Below are positions 41,537-49,688 of a stretch of DNA of 64,000 nt, piece after piece (within the stretch, counting starts at the first letter, position 1; every line of letters begins with the position of its first letter). The notes below the pieces were generated by a model, which saw only the letters and a list, made by a program, of their open reading frames with translations, did not search any database and had not been told where the DNA came from. The translations under genes and the position numbers were made by a program. The stretch comes from Curtobacterium poinsettiae (GTDB lineage Bacteria > Actinomycetota > Actinomycetes > Actinomycetales > Microbacteriaceae), in assembly GCF_025677645.1 (NCBI RefSeq), contig NZ_CP106879.1, positions 3,534,001 through 3,598,000 of the forward strand, in the 5' to 3' direction.

Positions 41537-41588
41537 CGCAAGAGCCGGTTCTGCTCTGTAACACGCCCTTCACAAACGCCACCCGTGC

Positions 41589-41594
41589 CAGGAT
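41589..41594 (+). promoter_or_regulatory. -10 hexamer CAGGAT, leaderless start for gntR
   Basis: CAGGAT ends seven bases before the ATG at 41602, with no ribosome-binding site. Confidence 0.45.
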
Positions 41595-41601
41595 CGGTGC
41601 C

Positions 41602-42246
41602 ATGACCCGAACCGTCGGCGGCGCTGACTCCACGGCCACGCGGTTGCGCACCATGATCGCCTCGGGTGGGTTCTCCCCCGGGGCGCAGCTGTCCGAGGAG
41701 CGGTTGAGCGACCAGCTCGGGGTCTCGCGGAACACCCTGCGCGAGGCCTTCCGACTCCTCGCCCGCGACCGTCTGGTCGAGCACGTGTTCAACCGTGGGG
41801 TGTTCGTCCGCCGGCTCTCCGCGGCCGACGTCACCGATCTCTACGCGGCTCGGCGGGTGCTCGAAGAGGCAGCCGTGCGCGCCTGCACCCCCGACGCGCC
41901 GGCACTCGCCGAGGCCGCCGCAGCGGTCGCCGATGCCCGGGCAGCCGCGTCCGCGGGCGACTGGGGTGCGGTCGGCACCGCCGACATCCGCTTCCATGCC
42001 GAGCTCGTGCGCGCGGTGCCGAGCGAGCGGATCCACGCCCTGATGGACGGCCTGCTCGCCGAGATGCGGCTCGCCTTCCTGACCACCGCAGACCCGGCCT
42101 CGTTCCACGCCGACTTCGTCGAACGCAACGGCGCGATCGTGTCCGCGTTGCGCGGTGGCGACCAGGACGCCGCCTCGGCACTGCTCGCCGACTACCTCGA
42201 CGACGCGGAGCGGACGCTGCGGATCGCCGCCGGCGCGGCCGACTGA
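41602..42246 (+). CDS. GntR-family regulator, FCD (FadR) class, probable 5-oxoproline regulator
   Basis: A 214-residue regulator with an N-terminal winged helix (LRTMIASGGFSPGAQLSEERLSDQLGVSRNTLREAFRLLARD region) and a C-terminal all-helical FCD ligand domain with the metal-site pattern DIRFHAELVRAV (Asp, His). FCD regulators bind small organic acids. Its gene is divergent from DUF969, and its probable operator recurs at pxpA, so it should sense 5-oxoproline or a related acid; that ligand is inferred. Confidence 0.9.
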   Translation: MTRTVGGADSTATRLRTMIASGGFSPGAQLSEERLSDQLGVSRNTLREAFRLLARDRLVEHVFNRGVFVRRLSAADVTDLYAARRVLEEAAVRACTPDAPALAEAAAAVADARAAASAGDWGAVGTADIRFHAELVRAVPSERIHALMDGLLAEMRLAFLTTADPASFHADFVERNGAIVSALRGGDQDAASALLADYLDDAERTLRIAAGAAD

Positions 42247-42328
42247 GGGACGGACAGGAGGCCCGGCGCAGCTCCGCCCCGCACGCTCGGTCCGCGACCA
42301 CTCACGCTGGACGCTCCGGTTCCCTCGG

Positions 42329-42907
42329 TCAGGACTTCCCGCCGAGCAGGGCGGTGACCGCGTCGACCACGACCTGGCGACGCCGTGGCGGAGTCACGGC
42401 CTGCACCAGCGGCTCGTACTCCGGAGCGGTCGCGCTCCAGAACGCCGCGGTGTGCAGGACGAGCCCGAGGAGCACCGCCGGACGGAACGCCCGCTGCAGG
42501 ACCCCGGCGCGCTGGGCGTGCTCGACCTCGGCCACCGCCTCGGCGTAGCTCGTCGCGACGGACTCGAGCGGGACGTCGGCGCGCTCGAGTCGGTGCCAGG
42601 TCGCGAGCCGCTGTGCCCAGGGGCGACGGACGTACGAGTCGTGCACCCGGCCGGCCCAGGCGGCGAGGTCGGCGGTGTCGAGCGGGGCCTCGGCGAACGT
42701 CTCGGTCACGGTCTCCGCGACGAGGGCGTCGAACAGCCCCTCCTTGCTGCCGAAGTAGTGGAAGACCTGCGCCTTGTTACTCGACGCCGCGGCACCGATC
42801 CGTTCGACCCTGCCGGCGGCCAGTCCGACCGCAGCGAACTCGTCCCGCGCGGCGAGCAGGAGCCGGGCGCGCATCGCGTCAGCGGCTGGGGGTGTGAATC
42901 GGGCCAT
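42329..42907 (-). CDS. TetR-family transcriptional regulator
   Basis: A 192-residue repressor with the TetR HTH (LLAARDEFAAVGLAAGRVERIGAAASSNKAQVFHYFGSKEGLF region, residues about 14-55) and a C-terminal TetR_C-like domain containing RRPWAQRLATWHRLERADVP. No coupled target gene is obvious: the neighbours are a convergent regulator and a small membrane protein. The ATG at 42907 is leaderless-type; an ATG at 42952 is in frame but unsupported. Confidence 0.85.
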   Translation of the reverse strand: MARFTPPAADAMRARLLLAARDEFAAVGLAAGRVERIGAAASSNKAQVFHYFGSKEGLFDALVAETVTETFAEAPLDTADLAAWAGRVHDSYVRRPWAQRLATWHRLERADVPLESVATSYAEAVAEVEHAQRAGVLQRAFRPAVLLGLVLHTAAFWSATAPEYEPLVQAVTPPRRRQVVVDAVTALLGGKS

Positions 42908-42914
42908 GGCCACC

Positions 42915-42920
42915 ACCGTA
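42915..42920 (-). promoter_or_regulatory. -10 hexamer TACGGT, leaderless start for the TetR gene
   Basis: TACGGT on the minus strand ends seven bases before the ATG at 42907. Confidence 0.45.
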
Positions 42921-42962
42921 CCGATCACACGGCCCGCAGAGCTGGAGTGCACCGCAGCAGCT

Positions 42963-43502
42963 TCAGGCTCGCTGTCTCCGCACAGCGCTCCCGAGGACCA
43001 ACGCGAGCGTCAACAGGACGCCGGCGACCACGGCCCCCTGGACGAGGTCGGCGAAGCCGCGCTGCAGATCGTCACCGGTGACGAGGATCGCGACGACCAA
43101 CGCCGCCGTCACCGCGAGCACGATCGACCGGGCTCGCAGACTTCCGTACGAGCGGTTCACGGCGGCGTGGATCGCCACGAACGGGACCGGGAAGAGCGCG
43201 GCGAAGGCAGTCGAGCCGTCGAAGAAGAGGAGTCCGACGAGCAGCCCTGCCCCGAGACCGATCGACAGCACCACCCAGTCCGACGTGGAGATCCCAGCCC
43301 TTGAGTCGCCTCTGCGCCGACGCCGACCGGGCAAGAGCGACAGGGCGCAGACGGCGCCTCCGACGAGCAGGAACGCCCCCGGATTCCATGACGCCTCGTT
43401 CGGAGCGCTCAGCATCGAGGCCCCGAGCGCCATGCTGGCGAACGGGATCGCCCGGACCCCGCTCTGCCCCACGCGCCCAATCGTCCGCCGCTGATGTTCC
43501 AC
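42963..43502 (-). CDS. Uncharacterised small membrane protein
   Basis: A 179-residue protein with about five hydrophobic segments and a basic cytosolic stretch (GRRRRRGDSR) after the second. No family recognised. The GTG at 43502 is chosen as the longest plausible start, without a clear ribosome site. A lower-GC stretch lies just upstream, which could indicate a boundary of recently acquired DNA. Confidence 0.6.
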   Translation of the reverse strand: MEHQRRTIGRVGQSGVRAIPFASMALGASMLSAPNEASWNPGAFLLVGGAVCALSLLPGRRRRRGDSRAGISTSDWVVLSIGLGAGLLVGLLFFDGSTAFAALFPVPFVAIHAAVNRSYGSLRARSIVLAVTAALVVAILVTGDDLQRGFADLVQGAVVAGVLLTLALVLGSAVRRQRA

Positions 43503-43616
43503 ATCTCGACTCTACTGACCCAGCCCTGCTTCCGCCGAAATACAAATTGATTGTTCTACGTGCTGGAAGATCAATAGGGTGAGATCCTCGGCACGGGCCG
43601 GGACTGACATGGGGAG

Positions 43617-44210
43617 ATGACGTTGTCCCGCAATTTCACCGGACGATCTTCGGTAGCGCTCGGAGCGTGTTTGCTCTTCGTGGCGGCTCTTGCCTCGCCA
43701 GCAACGGCGGCACCGAACGTCGCGGAGCCAGTCGCCGACGTGGACGTGCACGAACAGGCACGGAACCTGGCTGACCTTTCGCACGCATACGACTCGAATC
43801 AGGCCGGCGGGGGCAACACGGTCAACGGAGGGTTCGCAACGTCACCAGTTGCGTCCTTCCGATGGAGCTACCGAGGCGTGACGATCGTCGTACCGGCGGG
43901 GTGCTTCCTCAACATGTCCGTTCGAGGTTCGGGGCTGCGGGTCACGGGGTCGACGACCGCGGTCGAGTGCTACGGCCTCGCTGCGGTCGTTCCGGGGATG
44001 TTCTGCAACTGGAGCGGCGTCTACCGCTTCAAGGACGTCAACGGCCGGCAGTACGCGCAGGAGACGACGTCGGTGCGTTCAGGCTGCGGACAAGCCGTCT
44101 TCAACATCCCCAGCGTCAAGAAGCACACGTTGCGTCCGGGGAGCATGTGCGTCGATTTCCGGAACAACGGCGAAGTACGTGGCCGAACGTGTATGGCGAT
44201 CTACCGTTGA
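43617..44210 (+). CDS. Secreted cysteine-rich protein of unknown function
   Basis: A 197-residue protein with a signal peptide (LGACLLFVAALASPATAAP, cleavage near residue 32). The mature domain has six cysteines (PAGCFL, VECYGL, GMFCNW, SGCGQA, SMCVDF, RTCMAI), enough for three disulphides. No family recognised. The listed ATG abuts GGGGAG; the TTG at 43623 has the better spacing (six bases after GGGGAG) and may be the true start. The region is less GC-rich than its neighbours. A small membrane protein gene overlaps its stop. Confidence 0.7.
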   Translation: MTLSRNFTGRSSVALGACLLFVAALASPATAAPNVAEPVADVDVHEQARNLADLSHAYDSNQAGGGNTVNGGFATSPVASFRWSYRGVTIVVPAGCFLNMSVRGSGLRVTGSTTAVECYGLAAVVPGMFCNWSGVYRFKDVNGRQYAQETTSVRSGCGQAVFNIPSVKKHTLRPGSMCVDFRNNGEVRGRTCMAIYR

Positions 44211-44473
44211 CCGTTCCGGAGCGAGCAACGCCGGCTCGTCTCCGCCGCGGGCTCAGCAGGGTGCTCGCAGCGTGCGCGGTCATACTCGGCGTCGCTTGTG
44301 TCGTGCTCGTCGTCAATGGATGGCCGCTCTCGGTCGCAACGGGAGCAGCTGGCCTGAGTGCCTCGGGCTTTGCTGGCATGGTGCACCCGAAGAGCAGGGC
44401 AGCACCGGTTGCGTTCCTGGTCTGCGTCGCAGTGATCGGCGCCGCGCTCGTCCTCAACCAAGTATTCGCGTAG
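44207..44473 (+). CDS. Small three-helix membrane protein
   Basis: An 88-residue protein starting at a TTG that overlaps the stop of the secreted protein gene (TTGA), with a basic N-terminus and three hydrophobic segments (about 17-38, 40-52 and 62-86). No family known. Coupling to the secreted Cys-rich protein suggests a functional pair, but no Shine-Dalgarno site is visible, and the GTG at 44189 in the same frame is an alternative start. Confidence 0.5.
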   Translation: MTVPERATPARLRRGLSRVLAACAVILGVACVVLVVNGWPLSVATGAAGLSASGFAGMVHPKSRAAPVAFLVCVAVIGAALVLNQVFA

Positions 44474-44777
44474 TCCGACCGCACGACGACAGTTCCGACC
44501 GCCCATGCGTCCGGAGGCCCGTGGGTGCGTGTCCGTCCGACGCCTCCGGCGTACGTCGGACAGTGGACGCAAAGAGGTCGCGACACCGGACCGCGCCATG
44601 GCCGCACGAACCGTGCGCGCAGCAGTCAGATCCCCGCGCCGGCACCACGACGACGCACGATTCCACTGCAGATGGGCAACTTTGCGTCTCCCGAACTTCC
44701 CTAGGCTCGAGACGATCCGGTAACGCGCACCACTCGTCCGCAGATCCGCGGCCGACCCCGATGACGGGAGGTTCGAC
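44474..44777 (+). other. Intergenic region, 304 bases, without a convincing gene
   Basis: It holds a partial GGAGGC-family stem (CCGGAGGC near 44512, GCCTCCGG near 44540), then non-coding-looking sequence, a possible -10 TAGGCT (44703-44708) and the ribosome site GGGAGG before the DUF6421-like gene. Open frames here have no support. Confidence 0.5.
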
Positions 44778-46244
44778 ATGTCCCAGTTCGCCCAGAAGGT
44801 CTCGCACGACGCCATCGTCGGAGAGCCCGAGGTCGTCGAGGACCACCTGTCGGTGCGCGAGATCGCCGCCCACCCCGCCTGGCTCCGGCTCAAGCGCGCG
44901 GTCGTCGCCCTGCAGGCCCTGCAGACGCGGGACGGCTCCGTCCCCGAGCCGTCCGACCACGCCGCTGCCGCCGACCACGTCGCGGTGATCGTGCCGGCCG
45001 TCGCCGAGCTGGCGCCGCACTTCCCGCACGACGCCGCGTTCCTGCAGGTGTTGCAGCTCGACTTCGCCCGCTGGCAGGAGCAGGGCTTCGGGGTCCCCGA
45101 CTTCCTCGACTCCCTCACCGCGTTCCAGCCGCAGGAGCACCGCGTCGACGGGCTCGGCCACCTCGTCGTGTTCCCGATGGTCACCCAGAACGGCAGCACC
45201 TCGCGGTTCGTCGAGGCGGTCCTGGTCGAGGTCATCTGGCCGGAGTTCATCGCCGAGCTCGAGGCCGGCGACCACGGCAACGCGTTGTTCGTCGCGCTGC
45301 GGTTCGTCGACTTCACCCCGGGGTACGACACGAACTCGGCGGTGCTGTTCCCCGAGACCGTCGCGATGCGCTCGATCCCCGCCTTCACGTGGGGCGCGAT
45401 CTTCCAGGACCGCGAGGCCGCCCGCTACCGCCGGGTCGTCCGTGCCGCCGCCGACGTCACCAAGCTCGAGCTGCCGGCCGAGGCCGCTGCCATGCTCGAC
45501 GACCAGCAGCTGACCGAGCGGGTCTTCGTGATGTGGGACATCATCCACGACCGGTCGCACATGCGCGGGGACCTGCCCTTCGACCCGTTCATGATCAAGC
45601 AGCGGATGCCGTTCTTCCTCTACTCGCTCGAGGAGCTCCGGTGCGACCTGACGGCGTTCCGCGAGTCCGTGCGTCTGGAACGCGAGCTGTCCGCCGGACC
45701 CGACACGGGCCTCCAGGGCGCGCAGCGCGCCATCCGCGACCACGCGCGCCTGGTGCAGTACGCGGTCGTCTTCGACCGCATCTTCCGCTTCGCGATCACC
45801 GGCAGCCGCGTCCGCAACTACGACGGACTCGGCGGCCAGCTGCTGTTCGCCTGGATGCACCAGCACGGCGTCCTGCACTGGACCGACACGCAGCTGACGA
45901 TCGACTGGCCCGAGGTGCCGGACGTGATCATCGCCCTGAGTGACGAGATCAACGAGCTCTACCGGCGCTCGATCGACCGGCCGAAGTCGGCGCACTGGCT
46001 CGCCGCGTACGAGATGCTGACCCGCACGCTCACGCCGCACCCGGCGTCGAAGTGGGCGCGTGGGCTGCCCGACGAGACGCTCGCCGGACCGCCGCGCGGC
46101 TACACCGACGCGGTGCTCGACGACGAGTTCCCGCTGTCGATGTTCTACGAGGCCCTCGACAAGAAGATGGCGACCGTCATCGCGTCCACCGCCGGCATCA
46201 CCGGCACGACGGACGCCGAGCTCGTCGGCGAGGCCGCCGCGTGA
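44778..46244 (+). CDS. DUF6421-like conserved protein, putative metal-dependent enzyme
   Basis: A 488-residue cytosolic, mainly helical protein with no transmembrane segment. The most conserved-looking block is VMWDIIHDRSHMRGDLPFDP near residue 255, where His, Asp and His are spaced like a metal site, followed by FMIKQRMPFFLYSLEELRCDL. It matches what I know as DUF6421, an actinobacterial family of unknown activity. The ATG follows GGGAGG. The stop overlaps the SDR gene start by four bases, so the two are coupled. Confidence 0.75.
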   Translation: MSQFAQKVSHDAIVGEPEVVEDHLSVREIAAHPAWLRLKRAVVALQALQTRDGSVPEPSDHAAAADHVAVIVPAVAELAPHFPHDAAFLQVLQLDFARWQEQGFGVPDFLDSLTAFQPQEHRVDGLGHLVVFPMVTQNGSTSRFVEAVLVEVIWPEFIAELEAGDHGNALFVALRFVDFTPGYDTNSAVLFPETVAMRSIPAFTWGAIFQDREAARYRRVVRAAADVTKLELPAEAAAMLDDQQLTERVFVMWDIIHDRSHMRGDLPFDPFMIKQRMPFFLYSLEELRCDLTAFRESVRLERELSAGPDTGLQGAQRAIRDHARLVQYAVVFDRIFRFAITGSRVRNYDGLGGQLLFAWMHQHGVLHWTDTQLTIDWPEVPDVIIALSDEINELYRRSIDRPKSAHWLAAYEMLTRTLTPHPASKWARGLPDETLAGPPRGYTDAVLDDEFPLSMFYEALDKKMATVIASTAGITGTTDAELVGEAAA

Positions 46245-46924
46245 CCGACGGCTCGGTGGCCGGTCGCCTGGTGCTGATCGCCGGTGCGACCAGTGCCAGT
46301 GGCGCGGCCGTCGCGCGCGCACTCACCGCCGCCGGTGCGTCCGTCGTCGCGGTCGGCACCAGACCCGACGCCCTGGAGACCCTGCGCGCGTCCGTCCCGG
46401 GCGTCACGACCCGCACGTGCGACCTGTCGGACCTCGGTGCGGTCACCGCGTTGGCCGACGACGTCCACGCGGACGCCGGCCGCGTCGACGGACTGGTCCA
46501 CCTGGTCGGCGGGTGGCGCGGCGGTGGCAGCATCGTCGGCCAGTCCGACGCGGACTGGGACTTCTTCGACCGCGCCTTCCGGACCCTGCGGAACACGACC
46601 CGGGTCTTCCACGACGACCTGGTGGCGTCCCCTGCCGGACGGCTCGCGTTCGTGTCGTCCACCGCGGTCGACTCCCCCACCGCCGGCGCCGCGAACTACG
46701 CGGCGGCGAAGGCCGCGTCCGACGCCTGGGTCCGGGCCGTCGCCCAGGGGTTCCGGAACGAGGCACCGGAGACCGCCGCGGCCACCGTGTTCGTCGTCGG
46801 CGCACTGTCCGGCCTCGAGGAGCGGCTCGGCGCCGAGGTCGTCCGGCTCTGGGACACGCCACCGGCCGACGTCAACGGTGCCCGCATCCCGCTCACGGCG
46901 CCTGATCCCTCGAACCTAGGATGA
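46241..46924 (+). CDS. Short-chain dehydrogenase/reductase
   Basis: A 227-residue NAD(P)-dependent oxidoreductase. It has the glycine motif in IAGATSASGAAVARAL, the catalytic Ser region FVSSTAVDSP near residue 135, and YAAAK (YxxxK) near 150. The loop HLVGGWRGGGS replaces the usual NNAG motif, a variant seen in some SDRs. GTG start overlapping the upstream DUF6421-like gene. The substrate is unknown. Confidence 0.87.
   Translation: MTDGSVAGRLVLIAGATSASGAAVARALTAAGASVVAVGTRPDALETLRASVPGVTTRTCDLSDLGAVTALADDVHADAGRVDGLVHLVGGWRGGGSIVGQSDADWDFFDRAFRTLRNTTRVFHDDLVASPAGRLAFVSSTAVDSPTAGAANYAAAKAASDAWVRAVAQGFRNEAPETAAATVFVVGALSGLEERLGAEVVRLWDTPPADVNGARIPLTAPDPSNLG
46917..46922 (+). promoter_or_regulatory. 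-10 hexamer TAGGAT, leaderless start for the aldolase-like gene
   Basis: TAGGAT ends six bases before the GTG at 46929 and overlaps the SDR stop codon. The aldolase-like gene may therefore have its own promoter in addition to read-through. Confidence 0.5.
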
Positions 46925-46928
46925 ACGA

Positions 46929-48002
46929 GTGACCCTCCGACTGCACGACCTGGACCTGCGGGGCTTCGCCTCGGACAACTACGCCGGCGTCCACCCCGAG
47001 ATCCTCGCCGCCATCGCCGCGGCCAACGACGGCCACCAGATCGCCTACGGCGAGGACGTCTACACCGCACGTCTCAACGAGGTGATCCGCGAGCACTTCG
47101 GTTCGCAGGCCGAGGCGTTCCCGGTGTTCAACGGCACCGGCGCGAACGTCGTCGGCCTGCAGTCGATGCTGCCGCGGTGGGGAGCGGTCGTGTGCACCGC
47201 GACCGCGCACATCCACACCGACGAAGCCGGTGCGCCCGAGCGCGTCGCCGGCATCAAGCTCCTGCCGGTCGAGGCGCCCGACGGCAAGCTCACCCCCGAG
47301 CTCATCGACCGCGAGGCCTGGGGCTGGGGCGACGAGCACCGCGCCCAGCCGCTCGTCGTGTCGATCACGCAGACCACCGAGCTCGGCACCGCGTACACGG
47401 TGGACGAGGTCCGGACGATCGCCGACCACGTCCACTCGCTCGGCATGAAGCTGCACATGGACGGCGCCCGCATCTCGAACGCCGCGGCGTCCCTCGGGGT
47501 GCCCCTGCGCGACTTCACCACCGACGCCGGTGTCGACGTGCTGAGCTTCGGCGGCACGAAGAACGGCATGCTCTACGGCGAGGCGATCGTCGTGCTGAAC
47601 CCCTCGGCGTCCGAGGGGTTGCACTACCTGCGCAAGATGAACATGCAGCTCTCGTCGAAGATGCGGTTCGTCTCCGCCCAGCTCATCGCCCTGCTCAGCG
47701 ACGACCTGTACCTGCGCTCCGCCGGGCACGCCAACGCCATGGCCGCCCGACTCCGCGGTGCGCTGGAGGCCGGCATCGCCGACGGCAGCATCCGGGGCGT
47801 CGGCTTCAGCCAGCAGACCCAGGCGAACGGCGTCTTCGCGACCCTGCCCGCCGGGGTGGCCGACCGACTGCGGAAGCACTTCCGGTTCTACGACTGGGAC
47901 GCCAGCCGCAACGAGGTGCGGTGGATGTGCGCGTACGACACCTCGGAGCAGGACATCGACGACTTCGTCGCGGCCCTGACGCGAGAGCTCGACGCCGCCT
48001 GA
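46929..48002 (+). CDS. Threonine aldolase / beta-eliminating lyase family PLP enzyme
   Basis: A 357-residue fold-type I PLP enzyme: SDNYAGVHPEILAAI at the N-terminus, FNGTGANVVGL near residue 60, MDGARISNAAASLGV (Asp that binds the PLP nitrogen) near 178, and the PLP lysine in SFGGTKNGML near 205. Low-specificity threonine aldolases cleave L-threonine or L-allo-threonine to glycine and acetaldehyde; other family members act on beta-hydroxy amino acids. It lies four bases after the SDR, which could process its aldehyde or hydroxy-acid substrate. Confidence 0.88.
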   Translation: MTLRLHDLDLRGFASDNYAGVHPEILAAIAAANDGHQIAYGEDVYTARLNEVIREHFGSQAEAFPVFNGTGANVVGLQSMLPRWGAVVCTATAHIHTDEAGAPERVAGIKLLPVEAPDGKLTPELIDREAWGWGDEHRAQPLVVSITQTTELGTAYTVDEVRTIADHVHSLGMKLHMDGARISNAAASLGVPLRDFTTDAGVDVLSFGGTKNGMLYGEAIVVLNPSASEGLHYLRKMNMQLSSKMRFVSAQLIALLSDDLYLRSAGHANAMAARLRGALEAGIADGSIRGVGFSQQTQANGVFATLPAGVADRLRKHFRFYDWDASRNEVRWMCAYDTSEQDIDDFVAALTRELDAA

Positions 48003-48028
48003 GCCGGCCCGGCACGCGCCGGGCCGGC
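48003..48028. terminator. Perfect 11-bp hairpin between convergent genes
   Basis: GCCGGCCCGGC (48003-48013), loop ACGC, GCCGGGCCGGC (48018-48028). It starts one base after the stop of the aldolase-like gene and 14 bases before the end of the convergent transporter gene. Confidence 0.75.
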
Positions 48029-48041
48029 ACCGGCGGTCGAC

Positions 48042-49535
48042 TCATCCGAACGGGATGACCCGCACCACGATCGCCACCACGAGCATCGCCATCGCGACCA
48101 CGGCGGCCCGCCACAGCACCTTCCGGTGGTGGTCGCCGAGGTTCACGTTGGCCAGCGACACCAGCAGCAGGATCGCGGGGACGAGCGGGCTCTGCATGTG
48201 CACCGGCTGCCCGACCACCGACGCCCGCGCCATCTCTGCCGGTGTGATCCCGTACGCCGCGGCGCTCTCGGACAGCACCGGCAGGATGCCGAAGTAGAAC
48301 GCGTCGTTGCTCATGAAGAACGTCAGCGGCATGCTCAGCACACCGGTGATGCCCGCCAGGTACGGGCCCATCGAGTCCGGGATCACCGCGACGAGCCAGT
48401 CGGCCATGGCCGCGACCATCCCGGTGCCGTCGAGCACCCCGATCAGCACCCCGGCGGCGAACACCATCGAGACGACGCCGACGATGCTCGGGGCGTGCGC
48501 GACGATCTGCGCGGTCTGCTGCTTGAGCTGCGGGAAGTTCACGAGCAGGGCGATCGCCGTGCCGATCATGAACACGAAGTGCAGCGGCAACAGGCCGAGC
48601 ACGAGCGCCACCATCACCGCGACGGTCAGCGCCAGGTTGAACCAGATCCGCCCCGGCCGCAGGGTCGGACGGTTCGGGTCGAGCATCGTCTCGGCCATGG
48701 TGCCGGTGCCCGTGCTCTCGTCCCCCGACCCGACGCCGTCCACGCCCTCGCCGTCCGCACGCCGACCGTCGGCCTTCCCGCCGCGCAGTCCGAGCGCGAC
48801 CGTGGGGCTCGTGAACATGCCGCCTCCGGTCCCGCCGACCGCCGCGAGCACCCGTGAGCCCGCCCCGGCGTTCGCGCGCTCCGGTACCCGTGCACCCCGC
48901 GAGGCCTCGGTGAACTCGATCAGGCCGAGCCGCTTGCGCTCCCGCAGCCCCATCGTCCACGCGAACGTGAAGCACAGCAGCAGCCCCACGACGAGCGACG
49001 GCACGAGCGGCACGAAGATGTCCGTCGGGTCGATCTTCAGCGCTGCGGCGGCACGGGCGGTGGGACCGCCCCACGGCACGATGTTGAGCGTGCCGTTCGT
49101 CAGCCCGGCCACGCACGTCATCACGACCGGGCTCATGCCGAGCTTCAGGTAGATGGGCAGCATCGCCGCAGTGACCACGATGAAGGTCGTCGAGCCGTCC
49201 CCGTCGAGCGAGACCGCCCCCGCCAGCAGGGCCGTCCCGAGCACGATCTTCGCCGGGTCGTTGCCGGTCACCCGCAGGATGAACCGCACGAGCGGGTCGA
49301 ACAGGCCGACGTCGATCATCAGCCCGAAGTACATGATCGCGAACATCAGGAGCGCAGCCGTCGGCGCCAGTGTGCCGATCGCCTCGGTCACCATGTCGCC
49401 GAGTCCCAGGCCCGCCCCCGCGAACAGTCCGAACACGGTCGGCACGATGATCAGCGCGAGCATGGGCGACATGCGCTTGGTCATGATCAGGACCATGAAG
49501 GTCAGGACCATCGCGTACCCGAGGATGACGAGCAT
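48042..49535 (-). CDS. CitMHS-family divalent metal-citrate:H+ symporter
   Basis: A 497-residue, about eleven- or twelve-helix transporter. Its family signatures include AGAVSLDGDGSTTFIVVTAAMLPIY near residue 105, GLTNGTLNIVPWGGP near 145 and MSNDAFYFGILPVLSE near 420. CitMHS proteins import citrate complexed with Mg2+, Ca2+ or other divalent metals. A 70-residue Gly/Asp-rich cytosolic loop sits between the two halves. The ATG follows AAGGAG. The divergent CitAB-type two-component system is its likely regulator. Confidence 0.92.
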   Translation of the reverse strand: MLVILGYAMVLTFMVLIMTKRMSPMLALIIVPTVFGLFAGAGLGLGDMVTEAIGTLAPTAALLMFAIMYFGLMIDVGLFDPLVRFILRVTGNDPAKIVLGTALLAGAVSLDGDGSTTFIVVTAAMLPIYLKLGMSPVVMTCVAGLTNGTLNIVPWGGPTARAAAALKIDPTDIFVPLVPSLVVGLLLCFTFAWTMGLRERKRLGLIEFTEASRGARVPERANAGAGSRVLAAVGGTGGGMFTSPTVALGLRGGKADGRRADGEGVDGVGSGDESTGTGTMAETMLDPNRPTLRPGRIWFNLALTVAVMVALVLGLLPLHFVFMIGTAIALLVNFPQLKQQTAQIVAHAPSIVGVVSMVFAAGVLIGVLDGTGMVAAMADWLVAVIPDSMGPYLAGITGVLSMPLTFFMSNDAFYFGILPVLSESAAAYGITPAEMARASVVGQPVHMQSPLVPAILLLVSLANVNLGDHHRKVLWRAAVVAMAMLVVAIVVRVIPFG

Positions 49536-49601
49536 CAGGACTCCTTCGTCCGTGTCTGGCAGTCCGGGCACGCTACGACCCGGCCTGGAGGCGCGGCGCG
49601 C

Positions 49602-49656
49602 TTCTGCACATTGGCGCACCATCGCGCGTTGACCGCTTTCTGCGCATTGTGCGCAG
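49602..49656. promoter_or_regulatory. Repeated palindromic site between citrate transporter and kinase genes
   Basis: The perfect inverted repeat CTGCGCA-TTG-TGCGCAG lies at 49640-49656. A diverged copy of the same sequence (TTCTGCACATTGGCGCA) lies at 49602-49618, 36 bases upstream. Two sites in the divergent spacer fit binding by the CitB-type regulator encoded downstream; this is inference. Confidence 0.55.
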
Positions 49657-49676
49657 GCACGTCGGCTCGCCCTCCG

Positions 49677-49682
49677 TACGCT
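49677..49682 (+). promoter_or_regulatory. -10 hexamer TACGCT, leaderless start for the citrate sensor kinase
   Basis: TACGCT ends six bases before the GTG at 49689. The palindrome at 49640-49656 covers the region where the -35 would be. Confidence 0.5.
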
Positions 49683-49688
49683 GGGGTC

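Noticed and set aside
44505..44723. Plus-strand frame in the 300-base gap
   Set aside because: Arg/Ser-rich, no motif, no ribosome site, and it overlaps a hairpin remnant and a possible promoter.
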